From: Risungbinella massiliensis
GTDB taxonomy: Bacteria; Bacillota; Bacilli; Thermoactinomycetales; Thermoactinomycetaceae
Reading direction: 5' to 3'
DNA length: 64,000 nucleotides
Assembly: GCF_000942395.1 (NCBI RefSeq)
Contig: NZ_LN812103.1
Span: forward strand, 377,394 to 441,393
Below, piece by piece: positions 53,778-63,843 of this stretch. The translations under genes were made by a program, and so were the position numbers. Positions within the stretch are counted from its first letter, which is position 1, and every line of letters starts with the position of its first letter. The notes beneath the pieces were generated by a model. The model saw only the letters and a list, made by a program, of their open reading frames with translations. It did no database searches and was not told where the DNA came from.

Positions 53778-54965
53778 ATGAATGTATTCCGCAAAACATT
53801 TCAAAACAAACTGTTCTGGGGTGCTCTAATGGGGATGCTTCTGATTGTAACAATTTTTACGTTTGCATTTATGGGTTCTACTATCAATCCAACACCGAAA
53901 AACGTACCAATTGCCTTTGTTACCTTAGATCAAGGAGTAGAGTTACCGAACAAAACAAAGGGGAACTTTGGGAATCAGCTTCAGACGATGCTTTTACAAA
54001 ATGAGAATCTCCCAGTCAAATGGTCAATAGCCAAGAACAAAGCAGAAGTAATCCAAGGGATGAAGGAACAACGCTACTATGGAGCTATTATCGTAGTAGA
54101 TGATTTTACTCGTAATATGGCAAGTTTGATTACTAGTACACCACAAAAGCCAAATCTAGAATTGATCATCAATCAAGGAATGAATAATACAGCAGTGACG
54201 GCAGTGAATCAGATCTTAGACAGAATCGTGAGCAATGTAAATACACAGATACAAAGTAATAGTTATCAACAGTTAGCAGTTCAAAAAGTATCTCTTACTG
54301 TGGAACAGGCACAGATGTTGGCGAATCCACTGGAAGTGAAGACGGAGTTACAGAACGCTGCTGGTGCCTACACAGGTAATGGAAATCTACCCACTCTGTT
54401 TACTCAGATACTGTGGATTACAACATTTATTAGTTCCATGATTTGCTTTACCCTAATTCGGAAAGCAACAGAAAGGCGAATTAGCATTGGATCGGTGCTC
54501 ACTCAGTTGTTAGGTGGAAGTTTATTTGTAGGGGTTATCTCAAGTTTATCGTTACTAATCGCAATGAAAGTGCTAGATGCTGATGTGGCAGATGCTACTA
54601 TTACTCTAGGTTACCTGTTTTTTACTGGTATAATATTTTTCCTCATCCAGAGCAGTGTTCTAAACTGGTTTGGTTTTGCAGGAGCGCCGCTTATGATCTT
54701 GCTTTTCTTCTTCTCTATGCCTGTACTGAGTCTGCCGCCAGAATTTATGCCATCTATTACACGAGATGCTCTGTATGATTGGAATCCTTTAAAATTTGCA
54801 GTAGAAGGATTGCGGATCATTTTCTTCTTTGAGTCTTATCAGATACAAGAAGCGATGCAAACGCTGGGGATGATTGGATGCGGGGCAGGATTACTGATGG
54901 CACTGTCTCCCTTACGTTTTGATAAGGTATCAAAAGAGAAGCGTATGGAAGCGAATATCAACTAG
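53778..54965 (+). CDS. ABC-2/YhgE-Pip-like membrane exporter
   Basis: 395 residues from ATG 53778, with ATTGGAGGAAC upstream. One N-terminal helix (about 10-32), a large extracytoplasmic domain (about 35-205; IAFVTLDQGVELPNKTKGNF, VKWSIAKNKAEVIQGMKEQR), then five helices. This is the layout of DUF3533/YhgE-type proteins, related to ABC-2 permeases without an ATPase. Often drug- or peptide-inducible; probably controlled by the divergent TetR regulator. Confidence 0.83.
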   Translation: MNVFRKTFQNKLFWGALMGMLLIVTIFTFAFMGSTINPTPKNVPIAFVTLDQGVELPNKTKGNFGNQLQTMLLQNENLPVKWSIAKNKAEVIQGMKEQRYYGAIIVVDDFTRNMASLITSTPQKPNLELIINQGMNNTAVTAVNQILDRIVSNVNTQIQSNSYQQLAVQKVSLTVEQAQMLANPLEVKTELQNAAGAYTGNGNLPTLFTQILWITTFISSMICFTLIRKATERRISIGSVLTQLLGGSLFVGVISSLSLLIAMKVLDADVADATITLGYLFFTGIIFFLIQSSVLNWFGFAGAPLMILLFFFSMPVLSLPPEFMPSITRDALYDWNPLKFAVEGLRIIFFFESYQIQEAMQTLGMIGCGAGLLMALSPLRFDKVSKEKRMEANIN

Positions 54966-54992
54966 TTCCACATAAGGTTATAAAGGTTAAAT

Positions 54993-55025
54993 AAAAAAAC
55001 ATCAGTTTTCGACTGATGTTTTTTG
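54993..55025. terminator. bidirectional terminator
   Basis: AAAAACATCAGT pairs with ACTGATGTTTTT around TTTCG. Confidence 0.9.
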
Positions 55026-55036
55026 TATTCGTATTA

Positions 55037-55618
55037 TTAGTTCGCACTAATGGCTGGGAATAAAAACTTCCAGACACCCTTATCTGTTTTTTGTAGATGA
55101 AAGCTAAATTGTGTTTGATCTGGTAATTGGTACTGTACATTGGTTCGTTCTTTTTGGTCACCAGAGGTCAAGATGTTTACCTTCGATATACCAGCAAAAG
55201 GAGCTAGAAATGTGTCATACTCAGCAGATTTGGTTTTTTCTTCTGTTTCAAATTGTTCTAGCGTACTTGCAGCTGCTTTCGGGTCTTGATGTAGCGCATA
55301 CAGAGTAGCATAATCTCTGTCTTTTTTTGCTTGAATATATAATTTGGCAATGCTAACAGGTTCTAATTTTTGTAATGCAGCATCTGATTTGCTTTTTTGG
55401 AAACTTTGATATGCCGCTTTTTCCGCAGGTGTCAATATATTCATCTGGACAGATTGCTCGACCGATTGGAAGTTCTCTTCCACTACAGGGGTGGTGAGCA
55501 CATCTGATTGTTCATTCATTTGCTTCATTTGACTCGTAATCGGCTCTGTTTCCTCTGCACATCCACTAATCATAACAGCAGTAGCTAAGATCATGCTTGC
55601 TAGAATAGGTTTCTTCAA
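55037..55618 (-). CDS. lipoprotein, function unknown
   Basis: 193 residues from TTG 55618, 8 bases after AAGGAG; the longer frame to 55732 has no ribosome site. Signal peptide PILASMILATAVMISGC with lipobox. Mature part: disordered acidic stretch, then helices (LTPAEKAAYQSFQKSKSDAA, KDRDYATLYALHQDPKAAAS) and strands ending QKTDKGVWKFLFP. NTF2-like by appearance; not recognised. Confidence 0.75.
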   Translation of the reverse strand: MKKPILASMILATAVMISGCAEETEPITSQMKQMNEQSDVLTTPVVEENFQSVEQSVQMNILTPAEKAAYQSFQKSKSDAALQKLEPVSIAKLYIQAKKDRDYATLYALHQDPKAAASTLEQFETEEKTKSAEYDTFLAPFAGISKVNILTSGDQKERTNVQYQLPDQTQFSFHLQKTDKGVWKFLFPAISAN

Positions 55619-55762
55619 CTTCGTTCTCTCCTTCATCCAGACCAGACAGCTTGGGTTATATATTGAAATCTTCAAGTTACATTTACAGCCTTTCCTTATG
55701 ATATAACAGAATTTGACCTTGAAAAGAGTCAAACAGCAATAATTTCAAATTTTTTGTGGTAT

Positions 55763-57589
55763 CTAGTCTGCTGTTTTTTGATACTTTTTCACTAGCTTCT
55801 TTTCCTCAGGACTAAAGTGATGCCAGATTTCTTTTGGTACGGGTTGTATCTTGATTAAATTTTGATCCGCTTCCACTTTCGCAAAATAAGGTCCTTGAAA
55901 TGCATTCGGTTGGAAGATGATCTGCGTACTTGGAAATTCGGGCTTAGGAAATGCATCCACCATAAGGGTAAGTTGATTTTGGTATAACCAGACATAATCT
56001 ACTGCTGAGAAACGATTGTATCGAAGCATCCAAGCAATAAATTCTGGGTTTTGAGACTTTGCTAACTCCCGTAAAAATTGAATTCGTTCACCACGCTGAC
56101 CTGAATGGTGAGAGAAAGCATACTCTCTCGATACAAAGTCAAAAATCGGAACAAACATTTGCAACTTATTGTTATCTGTTAAAATGACTTTTCCTTGGAC
56201 ATCGTGTCTTTCTAAGACTGCTACCTCTGTCGGTTTGGAAGCTACGTTTGTTTGATGATAATCAAATGACTCGGTGATTTTGATCGTGTGTTGGCCGAGA
56301 GTCAGGAAAGCCATTACCAAGAGACTACCAATCAGAATATTATTTTTACCACGTAAACCAGGCAGAGTCGTAATGTGATAAAGGAGATAACTAAAACCAA
56401 TCAAAAGTAGGTATTCCAAGAAAACAAACATTTTAAAATGAAGTAATGGCTTATCGATCAAGATACCGATTAAGCTGAGTAGTTCCCATAAGTAACAACT
56501 AATAACGAGTAGTAATATCTTTCGCATCCATTCGTTTTTCCTAGAGAAGTAAATTAGGCTCCCCAGTCCAATTAATAGGATGACATTTTGGAAATCCATA
56601 TTGGTGAAGGTAGGGATTTTTAACATGGAATAGGTTAAATACCGATTCTGCTGAGGTAAAACTCCATACGAAACAAAGTTGCTTAGAAGCGGAATCAAAA
56701 AATAAGAACTAGCCAAGAACATGAGGATTAATACTTGAAACGTTTGACGATAAGTCTGCCATACTGCTCGAAATGACTTGTTTTTCCAAACATGGTGGCA
56801 GATCTGAAGGAACAGATATACAAAAAGTAAGAAGAACCAGTAATAGTATGTCTGGAATAAAAGAGCGCCTAATACTCCTCCTATTAGCAGAAAATAGATA
56901 TGTTGCTTACCTATTTTTTCGTATTTATTTTGTGGTTCCACATAGGAAAACCACCAAGGTAGTATACAAGTCATGGTGATGAACTCATACGGTTTCATGT
57001 GAAAGGCATGAGGAAAAAAGAGAACTGTCCAAAAGGTCAACAGAAGAGCAAACGTGTGCCCTTTTAATTTAGACCAAATAAAATATAAAAATGGCGTTAG
57101 CAGAAGCGCTTCTAAAAACAGACCATATCGAACCATTTTGTAAGCTTCTATGTCCAACAACCATGCTATTTTTCCTAATATGTAGAAGTATAAAGGAGGA
57201 TAGAAGGCTGATAAGTCTTGATAACTAAAATCTACCCAACTCCAGTAGACTTTGTATTTGGTAATGGATGCTGTAATAAATTCTAGGTCATCTTCTATTC
57301 CACCAAAGCCAAAATAGGTGTTCCGATACATAAAGACAGTGAAAAAGGAAATAAAGAAACCTAGAATGAAAATACAAATCCAACTCGCTTGTGCTCCTAT
57401 AGTTAGTTCATTTTTTGTTATGTAAAACACTACAAGTAATACGAAAGCTAAAAAGAGTAGAGCCGTTTGTGGAATTAGTAAGTTCATCAACTTGCTACTA
57501 CCGACTGGAAATCTCAATATAGTCATGGATATGGCGACTGTGAAAAGTAAATATATAATGAATGGAACATAAATCTGTTTTCTGTTCAT
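55763..57589 (-). CDS. GT-C-type integral membrane glycosyltransferase-like protein
   Basis: 608 residues from ATG 57589, chosen for AGGTGG about 11 bases upstream. Twelve or so helices, then a C-terminal extracytoplasmic domain (about 460-600). The first loop holds GGIEDDLEF (acidic pair typical of GT-C catalysis) and YQDLSAFYPPLYFYILGKIA, similar to AftA-type arabinofuranosyltransferase N-terminal regions. GT-C enzymes use lipid-linked sugars. Substrate unknown; teichoic or wall glycan decoration is possible. Confidence 0.75.
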   Translation of the reverse strand: MNRKQIYVPFIIYLLFTVAISMTILRFPVGSSKLMNLLIPQTALLFLAFVLLVVFYITKNELTIGAQASWICIFILGFFISFFTVFMYRNTYFGFGGIEDDLEFITASITKYKVYWSWVDFSYQDLSAFYPPLYFYILGKIAWLLDIEAYKMVRYGLFLEALLLTPFLYFIWSKLKGHTFALLLTFWTVLFFPHAFHMKPYEFITMTCILPWWFSYVEPQNKYEKIGKQHIYFLLIGGVLGALLFQTYYYWFFLLFVYLFLQICHHVWKNKSFRAVWQTYRQTFQVLILMFLASSYFLIPLLSNFVSYGVLPQQNRYLTYSMLKIPTFTNMDFQNVILLIGLGSLIYFSRKNEWMRKILLLVISCYLWELLSLIGILIDKPLLHFKMFVFLEYLLLIGFSYLLYHITTLPGLRGKNNILIGSLLVMAFLTLGQHTIKITESFDYHQTNVASKPTEVAVLERHDVQGKVILTDNNKLQMFVPIFDFVSREYAFSHHSGQRGERIQFLRELAKSQNPEFIAWMLRYNRFSAVDYVWLYQNQLTLMVDAFPKPEFPSTQIIFQPNAFQGPYFAKVEADQNLIKIQPVPKEIWHHFSPEEKKLVKKYQKTAD

Positions 57590-57821
57590 GAAAGAAGTAA
57601 CCACCTGTTTATAATATTGCAATATAAATTTAGTGAAACGTACATGCTCCCTAGTGTTGTACAGCGATCGAACATTAGTAATTTCAAAATTAATCTATAG
57701 ATACTAGATACTATACCAAAAATACAGGAAGGGGCAGGAAAACATTTAAATCGTCAGAGGATGTATTCATTTGTGCTTAAATTAGGCACTTTGGTTACAA
57801 ACTAAGTGGGAGGTGATACAA

Positions 57822-58097
57822 TTGTCTCGTCGAAAAAAAAGAAAATTATTGGTACCCGAAGCGAGAGCGGGTCTTGACCGACTTCAGACAGAAATGATGA
57901 ACCGAGAACTTGGGATGAATGCAACCAACACAAATGACGTAAAAGTAGAAGTAGCCAACCAACTAGGCATATCTCTGGATTCATACAACCCAGATATCCG
58001 TGCAGAAGATGCAGGCAAAATTGGTGGAGCGATGGGTGGGAAATTGGTCAGAGAAATGATTCGCATGTCAATGGAGCGTTTGGCAAAAAAACATTAA
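57822..58097 (+). CDS. small acid-soluble spore protein, alpha/beta type
   Basis: 91 residues from TTG 57822, set by GGGAGGTGAT 6-8 bases upstream. SASP features: basic start SRRKKRKLLVPEARAGLDRL, a first helix, a linker, then VANQLGIS, RAEDAGKIGGAMGGKLVREM (the family's GG..G.LVR DNA-binding helix). Binds and protects spore DNA. It is the longer variant found in several Bacilli. Expected under sigma-G; a sigma-G site was not positively identified. Confidence 0.88.
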   Translation: MSRRKKRKLLVPEARAGLDRLQTEMMNRELGMNATNTNDVKVEVANQLGISLDSYNPDIRAEDAGKIGGAMGGKLVREMIRMSMERLAKKH

Positions 58098-58207
58098 GGA
58101 TAGACTAAGGTTCTGTAAAACAAAGGGAAATATGAAACCATACCTCCGTTCCAACACGAAGTAACAGTATAATGTTGGTAGTATGGAACAAGGGAGGAAA
58201 AGACGAA

Positions 58208-59338
58208 ATGGAACGAGTGCTACTGCTTTCGATGGGCTTTGGCAGTGGACACAATGCAGCTGCAAAAGCGTTGCAGCTACAATTTGATACACAGCCAGAC
58301 GTGGAAGTAGTGATGGTAGATTTGCTGGATTTTATCCCGAAGTCTTTCCATCCTCTCCTCCAATCTGGTTATCATCGGATGCTAACGAAGTTTCCACTTT
58401 TCTACCATTATCTATATGACTGGACTTATCAATCTAGCGTAATCCGTTATGTATCTAGTGAGTTAATTGAAAAAGTAGGTTGGACGATTCGGCGACGATT
58501 TAATCAGATGCTAAAGGAATTTCATCCTACCAGAATTGTGACAACTCACCCGTTTGGTTTGTTACTGTTGCCAAGTAGATGGTGTAGAATACCGACGGTG
58601 GGAGTAGTTACAGATTATGAACTCCATCCGATCTGGATGGGGAGATTACCAGATGTTCTTTGTGTTCCTAAAAAGCTGGCAGATCGTAAAAAGCTAGATC
58701 GACTACATTTTCAGGTTGGTACGAGGGTTGTAGAAACGGGACTTCCAATTCATAAGAAATATTATGAGGAGACTTCTACTCGAATCGCGAGGGTAAAGTT
58801 AGGACTACCGGTAGATCGACCTGTGATCTTAGTAATGGGTGGTGGAGATGGCCATGGTCCTATTCCAGCCCTTGTAGAACAACTGCAAAAGATGCCGCAA
58901 TTTCAATTTGTAATCTTTACAGGTTCCAACGATTGTTTACGAGAAGAGTTGATTCAAGAGAATTGGGGAGAACATATCCGTATTGAGGGATTTCGTACCG
59001 ATCTGCATGATTGGATGTCTGCGGCAGATCTTCTCATTACCAAACCGGGTGGGGTAACTATCTCTGAAGCGATTGCAAAAAAATTACCGATGCTGTTATT
59101 TGAGGCTATTCCTGGACAAGAGGAGGCGAACAAACAGTATCTCCTGTATCACCGTGTTGCCTATGAACTACAATGGAATCGAATTCCAAATCAGATAGAG
59201 CAGTTATTTTCATCGCGTTTATCAATAGAACAGATGAACCGTTCGTTTGACCAGATATCGCCTCATCATGCTGCAAAACTCATCATGCAAGAGACCTTAC
59301 AATTGTCCAAGCCAGAGGTTTTTCGTTATTTGACTTAA
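58208..59338 (+). CDS. UgtP-like processive glycosyltransferase (GT28)
   Basis: 376 residues from ATG 58208 with GGGAGGAAAA upstream. N-terminal MGDG_synth domain (MGFGSGHNAAAKALQ, ADDLLDF-like VDLLDFIPKSFHPL, TTHPFG) and C-terminal GT28 domain (VILVMGGGDGHGPIPALVEQ, LLITKPGGVTISEAIAKKLP, PGQEEANKQYLL). Bacillus UgtP makes diglucosyl-diacylglycerol from UDP-glucose; this enzyme is likely a glycolipid synthase at the membrane face, though polyketide or other acceptors are possible. Confidence 0.88.
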   Translation: MERVLLLSMGFGSGHNAAAKALQLQFDTQPDVEVVMVDLLDFIPKSFHPLLQSGYHRMLTKFPLFYHYLYDWTYQSSVIRYVSSELIEKVGWTIRRRFNQMLKEFHPTRIVTTHPFGLLLLPSRWCRIPTVGVVTDYELHPIWMGRLPDVLCVPKKLADRKKLDRLHFQVGTRVVETGLPIHKKYYEETSTRIARVKLGLPVDRPVILVMGGGDGHGPIPALVEQLQKMPQFQFVIFTGSNDCLREELIQENWGEHIRIEGFRTDLHDWMSAADLLITKPGGVTISEAIAKKLPMLLFEAIPGQEEANKQYLLYHRVAYELQWNRIPNQIEQLFSSRLSIEQMNRSFDQISPHHAAKLIMQETLQLSKPEVFRYLT

Positions 59339-59387
59339 CAGTTCAGTGGGTTCACGATGACAAAGACAGATGAGTAGGTGAAAGAAA

Positions 59388-60392
59388 ATGAAGTTAGTCA
59401 GTTATGTAACGATGGAAGATGATTTATTTATTCAATCTACTGAAGCAACACCTCGTCTCGGTTTTTTAATACAGGACAAAGTGGTTGATGTAGAACTTGC
59501 CCATGAATGGATTTGTTATACACAAGGGAGAGAGGCTGGCGAGCGAATCTCCCTAGATATGATGACATTGCTTGAACGTGGTGAGAATGAATGGCGCTTT
59601 CTACGAGAGTTAGGAAAGCATCTAGAAAATGAAAACTTAAATCAACTGCAATTTGCTGGGGAAGATCTTGCACTAAATCGTTCAGACGTAAAGCTCCTTT
59701 CTCCCATTCCAGAACCCAGGAGCTTCCGAGATTTCTATGCATTTGAAGATCATGTGCGAACCGCTCGAGCGAATAGAGGATTAGATATGGTGCCAGAATG
59801 GTACCACTTCCCTGTATTTTATTTTTCGAATCATCGCTCTTTTCGGGGAGATCAGGAAGAAATTCCGAAACCAACTTACAGTCAAGCGCTGGATTTTGAG
59901 CTAGAAGTGGGTTGTATTATTGGGAAAAGAGGTAAAAATATATCGGTAGAAGAGGCACACCAATATATTTTTGGATTCGCCATTCTTAATGATTGGAGTA
60001 TCCGAGACATTCAGATGCAAGAGGTAAAAGTAGGATTAGGACCAGCCAAAGCCAAAGATTTTGCTACGTCTATGGGCCCTGCTATTGTCACTTTAGATGA
60101 GTTAGAGGATTGTAGACAAGGGGATCATTGGCGATTAGAGATGAAAGCATACGTTAATGAGATACCACTTTCTCAGGGTAACCTTGGTGATCTACACTTT
60201 TCGTTTGCTCAGATGATTGCCCGTGCTTCAGAGAACTGTGAATTAGTTCCAGGAGATGTGATCGGATCGGGAACAGTAGGATCAGGTTGTATTTTGGAGT
60301 TGGGTCCAAAGGTACACCGCTTTTTGGAACCTGGTGATATAGTACGACTAGAGGTAGAGCGTTTGGGGCAATTGACCAATACCATAAAATGA
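59388..60392 (+). CDS. fumarylacetoacetate hydrolase-family protein
   Basis: 334 residues. FAH catalytic domain (about 105-330): RSFRDFYAFEDHVRTARANR, LDFELEVGCIIGKRGKNISV (metal-site Glu), IFGFAILNDWSIRDIQMQEV, KAKDFATSMGPAIV, GDVIGSGTVGSGCILEL. Divalent-metal enzymes of the family cleave or hydrate acyl-pyruvates or decarboxylate oxaloacetate; this length and the N-terminal segment match hydrolases of aromatic degradation, but no such pathway is nearby. Ribosome site TAGGTGAAAG. Confidence 0.88.
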   Translation: MKLVSYVTMEDDLFIQSTEATPRLGFLIQDKVVDVELAHEWICYTQGREAGERISLDMMTLLERGENEWRFLRELGKHLENENLNQLQFAGEDLALNRSDVKLLSPIPEPRSFRDFYAFEDHVRTARANRGLDMVPEWYHFPVFYFSNHRSFRGDQEEIPKPTYSQALDFELEVGCIIGKRGKNISVEEAHQYIFGFAILNDWSIRDIQMQEVKVGLGPAKAKDFATSMGPAIVTLDELEDCRQGDHWRLEMKAYVNEIPLSQGNLGDLHFSFAQMIARASENCELVPGDVIGSGTVGSGCILELGPKVHRFLEPGDIVRLEVERLGQLTNTIK

Positions 60393-60398
60393 TATGGT

Positions 60399-60425
60399 GG
60401 TTGTTGTTTGGTTTACACAACAACG
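60399..60425 (+). terminator. weak hairpin after 59388 gene
   Basis: GTTGTTG (60400-60406) pairs with CAACAAC (60418-60424); short, with a T-run about 20 bases further on. Confidence 0.35.
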
Positions 60426-60598
60426 TGGTAAATAGAAGAAGGACTTTTTTATTTAGAAGCCCAAAGTTAACATTTGGATAACGGAGAAAATATTGATCTA
60501 TGGAGCGACTTTGTCGAAAGCAACCGGAGCGAGTGTATCGATAAAGTGGATTTTGATTCTTGGTTTTGAATGACTTTTAGACATAGGAGGGTGTTTTC

Positions 60599-61423
60599 TT
60601 GGCAAATCACATAGCAGATAAAACAAAATTAAATAACGGAGTCGAGATGCCTTGGTTGGGACTTGGTGTCTGGAAAATGGATTCCGGACAAGAGGTAGAA
60701 GCTTCTGTACGTGATGCGATTGAAGCTGGTTATCGTCATATTGACACGGCTGCCATCTACAAGAATGAAGAAGGGGTAGGCCGTGCCATTAAGGATGCTG
60801 GTATCGGAAGAGAAGAACTTTTTGTCACCACCAAAGTATGGAATGATGACTTCGGCTACGAAACCACCCTTCGTGCTTTTGAGGAGAGTCGGAAAAAGTT
60901 AGGACTTGATTATCTTGATCTCTATCTAGTACATTGGCCTGTCACGGGAAAATATCTCGAAACGTATCGTGCGTTAGAAAAATTGTATCAAGATGGCTAT
61001 GTACGCTCCATCGGGGTTAGTAATTTTCACATTCATCATCTTGAAGATCTAAAACAACACTTTGAGACGACTCCTGTGGTAAACCAAGTGGAATACCATC
61101 CGCGTCTTACTCAAAAACCTCTACATACGTATTGTCGTGAACATGGAATCCAACTGGAGGCTTGGAGTCCGCTGATGCAAGGGAAAATCTTAGATGAGCC
61201 AACGATCTCTGCAATTGCAGAAAAGTATGGGAAGAACCCAGCTCAAATAGTATTGCGTTGGGATCTGCAAAATGAAGTTGTTACCATCCCTAAATCATCA
61301 CGTAAAGAACGTATTATCTCCAATGCAGATCTATTTGATTTTGAATTGACAGCAGAGGAAGTAGCGCAAATCGATGCATTGAACCAAGATCAACGTGTCG
61401 GCCGTGATCCAGATACTTTCTAG
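60599..61423 (+). CDS. aldo/keto reductase
   Basis: 274 residues from TTG with TAGGAGGGTG upstream. AKR5-type TIM barrel: MPWLGLGVWKMDSGQE, catalytic Asp-Tyr in DTAAIYKNE (Asp about 49, Tyr about 54), Lys in TTKVWNDDFGYE, His in LVHWPV, RSIGVSNFHIHHLED and NADPH-site IPKSSRKERIISN. Close to Bacillus YvgN/YtbE methylglyoxal/glyoxal reductases, a likely detoxification role. Confidence 0.93.
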   Translation: MANHIADKTKLNNGVEMPWLGLGVWKMDSGQEVEASVRDAIEAGYRHIDTAAIYKNEEGVGRAIKDAGIGREELFVTTKVWNDDFGYETTLRAFEESRKKLGLDYLDLYLVHWPVTGKYLETYRALEKLYQDGYVRSIGVSNFHIHHLEDLKQHFETTPVVNQVEYHPRLTQKPLHTYCREHGIQLEAWSPLMQGKILDEPTISAIAEKYGKNPAQIVLRWDLQNEVVTIPKSSRKERIISNADLFDFELTAEEVAQIDALNQDQRVGRDPDTF

Positions 61424-61526
61424 AACGTATCTGGATTCAGGAGTAACTTTGTCACTAACATAGGCGATTCGAATCAAGATCATATTGATGATAGCTCGCA
61501 AAAATGAAATGATTGGTATGATATAC

Positions 61527-61570
61527 GAAAAAGTGTAGAATCTCTAAGAGGAGAGAATCTACACTTTTTT
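61527..61570 (+). terminator. terminator after aldo/keto reductase
   Basis: AAAAAGTGTAGAATCTCT pairs with AGAGAATCTACACTTTTT (one mismatch). Confidence 0.88.
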
Positions 61571-61609
61571 GTGTGGATGATAGAACGAAATGAAAATGAG
61601 GATATCCAG

Positions 61610-63115
61610 TTGAATAAATCGAAAGCAAAAAAGGGTTTTTCCCAAAAACGAAGTGATCGAAATATCGCTAGTTCATCAGCTACATCGAAAGTAGTTCAAG
61701 ATTCGAATAGCAGAAATAAAACTCGTTCCCACAAAACTAGTAAACAAGGTCAAGGACTTACTCCAGGAGATACATTCACGATCCTAATTCGTCGTCTCGG
61801 GATCAATGGGGAGGGTGTTGGAAACTATCAACGCAAAGTGGTCTTTGTCGAGTATGGAATTCCAGGTGAGGAGATCACGGTGAAAGTGGTAGAAGTCGCA
61901 CAAAATTATATCAAAGCGACTCCGGTTCGTTGGAAAAAACGTTCCCCTTATCGGGTAGAAGCCCCTTGTCCAGTGTTTGGTGAATGTGGTGGTTGCCAGA
62001 TCCAGCATATCCACCCACGATTCCAAGCACGGCTTAAGCGAGAATTAGTAGAAGATGCTTTTCGTCGCTATACCAATCTAAAAGAAGTGCCACTAGAGAA
62101 GACAGTACGGATGCAAGAACCGTGGTTTTATCGGAACAAAGCGCAATTTCCGCTAGTCCAAAAAGGAGAGAAAGTGTTGACAGGACTCTACTCTCCTTCT
62201 TCTCATCGTTTGATTGATTTATCAGAATGTCCGATTCAACACCCTCTGTTAAATGAGATTTTGGAGAAGGCTCGTCATATCCTACAAGAACTAAAAGTCT
62301 CCATCTACGATGAGAAGAAACATCGTGGTCTCATTCGTTATCTGATCGTTCGGATTGCCTTCCAGACAAAGGAAGCGCAGATCGTTCTTGTTACCAGTAA
62401 AAATGAATTCCCAGAAGTACACGATTGGGTGCGAGAAGTGACGAAGCGTATTCCAGAAGTAGTAAGTCTGATGCAAAATGTCAATCCAGACAAGACATCT
62501 CTTATCTTTGGAGAGAAAACGAAGCGACTTTGGGGAGAACGAGAAATTGTAGAGAAGTTAGGACATCTAGAATATGGCCTCTCTGCACGTGCATTCTTTC
62601 AATTGAACCCAGAGCAAACAATTCGATTATACGAACTGGTAGAAGAAGCAGCTGCTCTCACTGGAACGGAGCGAGTAGTAGATGCCTACTGTGGTGTGGG
62701 AACGATTGGTTTGTGGTTGGCAAATCGCGCCAAAGAAGTGATTGGTATGGATACCATCGTAGAAGCGATTGAGGATGCCAAGCGTAATGCCGAGCGAAAT
62801 GGGATCACCAATGTTCGTTATGAGGCAGGAGCAGCAGAAGAGTTATTGCCTCAGTGGATCAAGGAAGGATTGCGACCAGATGTGGTGATAGCAGATCCAC
62901 CTCGTGTAGGATTGGGTGAACCATTCTTGCGGGCATTAATAGAGAATCCAGTTAAACGACTTGTCTATGTTTCCTGTAATCCATCGACACTAGCCAAAGA
63001 TGCAGATCAGCTTCTTCAAGCAGGTTACCAATTAACGAAAGTGACTCCGGTTGATATGTTTCCACAGACATCGCATGTAGAATCGATTGCTACTTTTGTG
63101 AGAAAAGACAAATAA
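61610..63115 (+). CDS. rlmD: 23S rRNA (uracil-C5)-methyltransferase, RlmD/RumA type
   Basis: 501 residues from TTG 61610, 8 bases after GAGG; a further GTG at 61571 lies in the preceding terminator. Basic disordered start, TRAM domain (about 55-115), an iron-sulfur cluster region CPVFGECGGCQIQHI (three close Cys), then the SAM methyltransferase fold (VVDAYCGVGTIGLWLAN, IADPPRVGLG) and catalytic Cys in VYVSCNPSTLAKDA. In Bacillus RlmCD modifies U747 and U1939. The last 20 bases of coding sequence recur at 63844. Confidence 0.93.
   Translation: MNKSKAKKGFSQKRSDRNIASSSATSKVVQDSNSRNKTRSHKTSKQGQGLTPGDTFTILIRRLGINGEGVGNYQRKVVFVEYGIPGEEITVKVVEVAQNYIKATPVRWKKRSPYRVEAPCPVFGECGGCQIQHIHPRFQARLKRELVEDAFRRYTNLKEVPLEKTVRMQEPWFYRNKAQFPLVQKGEKVLTGLYSPSSHRLIDLSECPIQHPLLNEILEKARHILQELKVSIYDEKKHRGLIRYLIVRIAFQTKEAQIVLVTSKNEFPEVHDWVREVTKRIPEVVSLMQNVNPDKTSLIFGEKTKRLWGEREIVEKLGHLEYGLSARAFFQLNPEQTIRLYELVEEAAALTGTERVVDAYCGVGTIGLWLANRAKEVIGMDTIVEAIEDAKRNAERNGITNVRYEAGAAEELLPQWIKEGLRPDVVIADPPRVGLGEPFLRALIENPVKRLVYVSCNPSTLAKDADQLLQAGYQLTKVTPVDMFPQTSHVESIATFVRKDK
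63089..63108 (+). repeat. direct repeat, copy 1 (rlmD 3' end)
   Basis: GCTACTTTTGTGAGAAAAGA, within the last codons of rlmD (ATFVRKD). Exact copy at 63844-63863. Confidence 0.85.
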
Positions 63116-63133
63116 AAGATGTATTAATGAGTC

Positions 63134-63161
63134 AAGAGCCTTTCCATTAGGAGAGGCTCTT
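63134..63161 (+). terminator. hairpin after rlmD
   Basis: AAGAGCCT (63134-63141) pairs with AGGCTCTT (63154-63161); no T-run. Confidence 0.5.
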
Positions 63162-63266
63162 AATGAAAGGGATTCAATAAAGGAGTCTGTAACGTACCAT
63201 AAGGGAAGGTTTTCAAGGTATTCATTTTATTGTTGGTAGAATAGAGAAGAGAGTTGTGGTGAAGTT

Positions 63267-63731
63267 ATGATCTTAGTAAGTTCTTGTCTAGCTGGCTTTG
63301 AGGTAAGGTATAACGGATCACATTGTTTAGATAATAGTGTGCAATCTTTGATAAAAAGTGGACAAGCAATAGCTATTTGTCCTGAATTAATGGGAGGGTT
63401 TTCTACTCCAAGAGAACCTGCTGAAATAGTGGGGGGAACTGGGGAGGATGTTCTCAAAGGAACAGCAAAAGTACTGGAGAAGTCAGGTAGGGATGTAACA
63501 GATCTCTATTTAAAAGGTGCTTATGAGACACTAAAAAAAGCCAAAGAAGTAAATGCGACGATAGTTGTCTTAAAAGAATATAGTCCCTCTTGCGGAAGTA
63601 AAGTGATTTATAATGGGGAATTCAAGAATGAAAAGATGGCTGGCAATGGTGTAACGACTGCTTTGCTCTTAAAAAACCATATTAGAGTTATATCAGAAGA
63701 AAATCTTCCTAATATACTTCCTGAGATATAG
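63267..63731 (+). CDS. DUF523-family protein
   Basis: 154 residues starting ILVSSCLAGFEVRYNGSHCL, then AICPELMGGFSTPREPAEIV and LKEYSPSCGSKVIYNGEF, the three conserved cysteine/arginine motifs of DUF523 (YbbK-like). Function unsettled; the Cys pattern suggests metal or thiol chemistry. Ribosome site GGTGAAG is moderate. Lies between two copies of the rlmD 3' end. Confidence 0.87.
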   Translation: MILVSSCLAGFEVRYNGSHCLDNSVQSLIKSGQAIAICPELMGGFSTPREPAEIVGGTGEDVLKGTAKVLEKSGRDVTDLYLKGAYETLKKAKEVNATIVVLKEYSPSCGSKVIYNGEFKNEKMAGNGVTTALLLKNHIRVISEENLPNILPEI

Positions 63732-63843
63732 TAAAAGATTTAAATAACTAGGGTTCTTTAGTTATAAAACAAAAAATATTAATATCGCATTACAATTACT
63801 TGTATTCACAGTAATCACCTTCTATTACCATGTTTGATTGGTC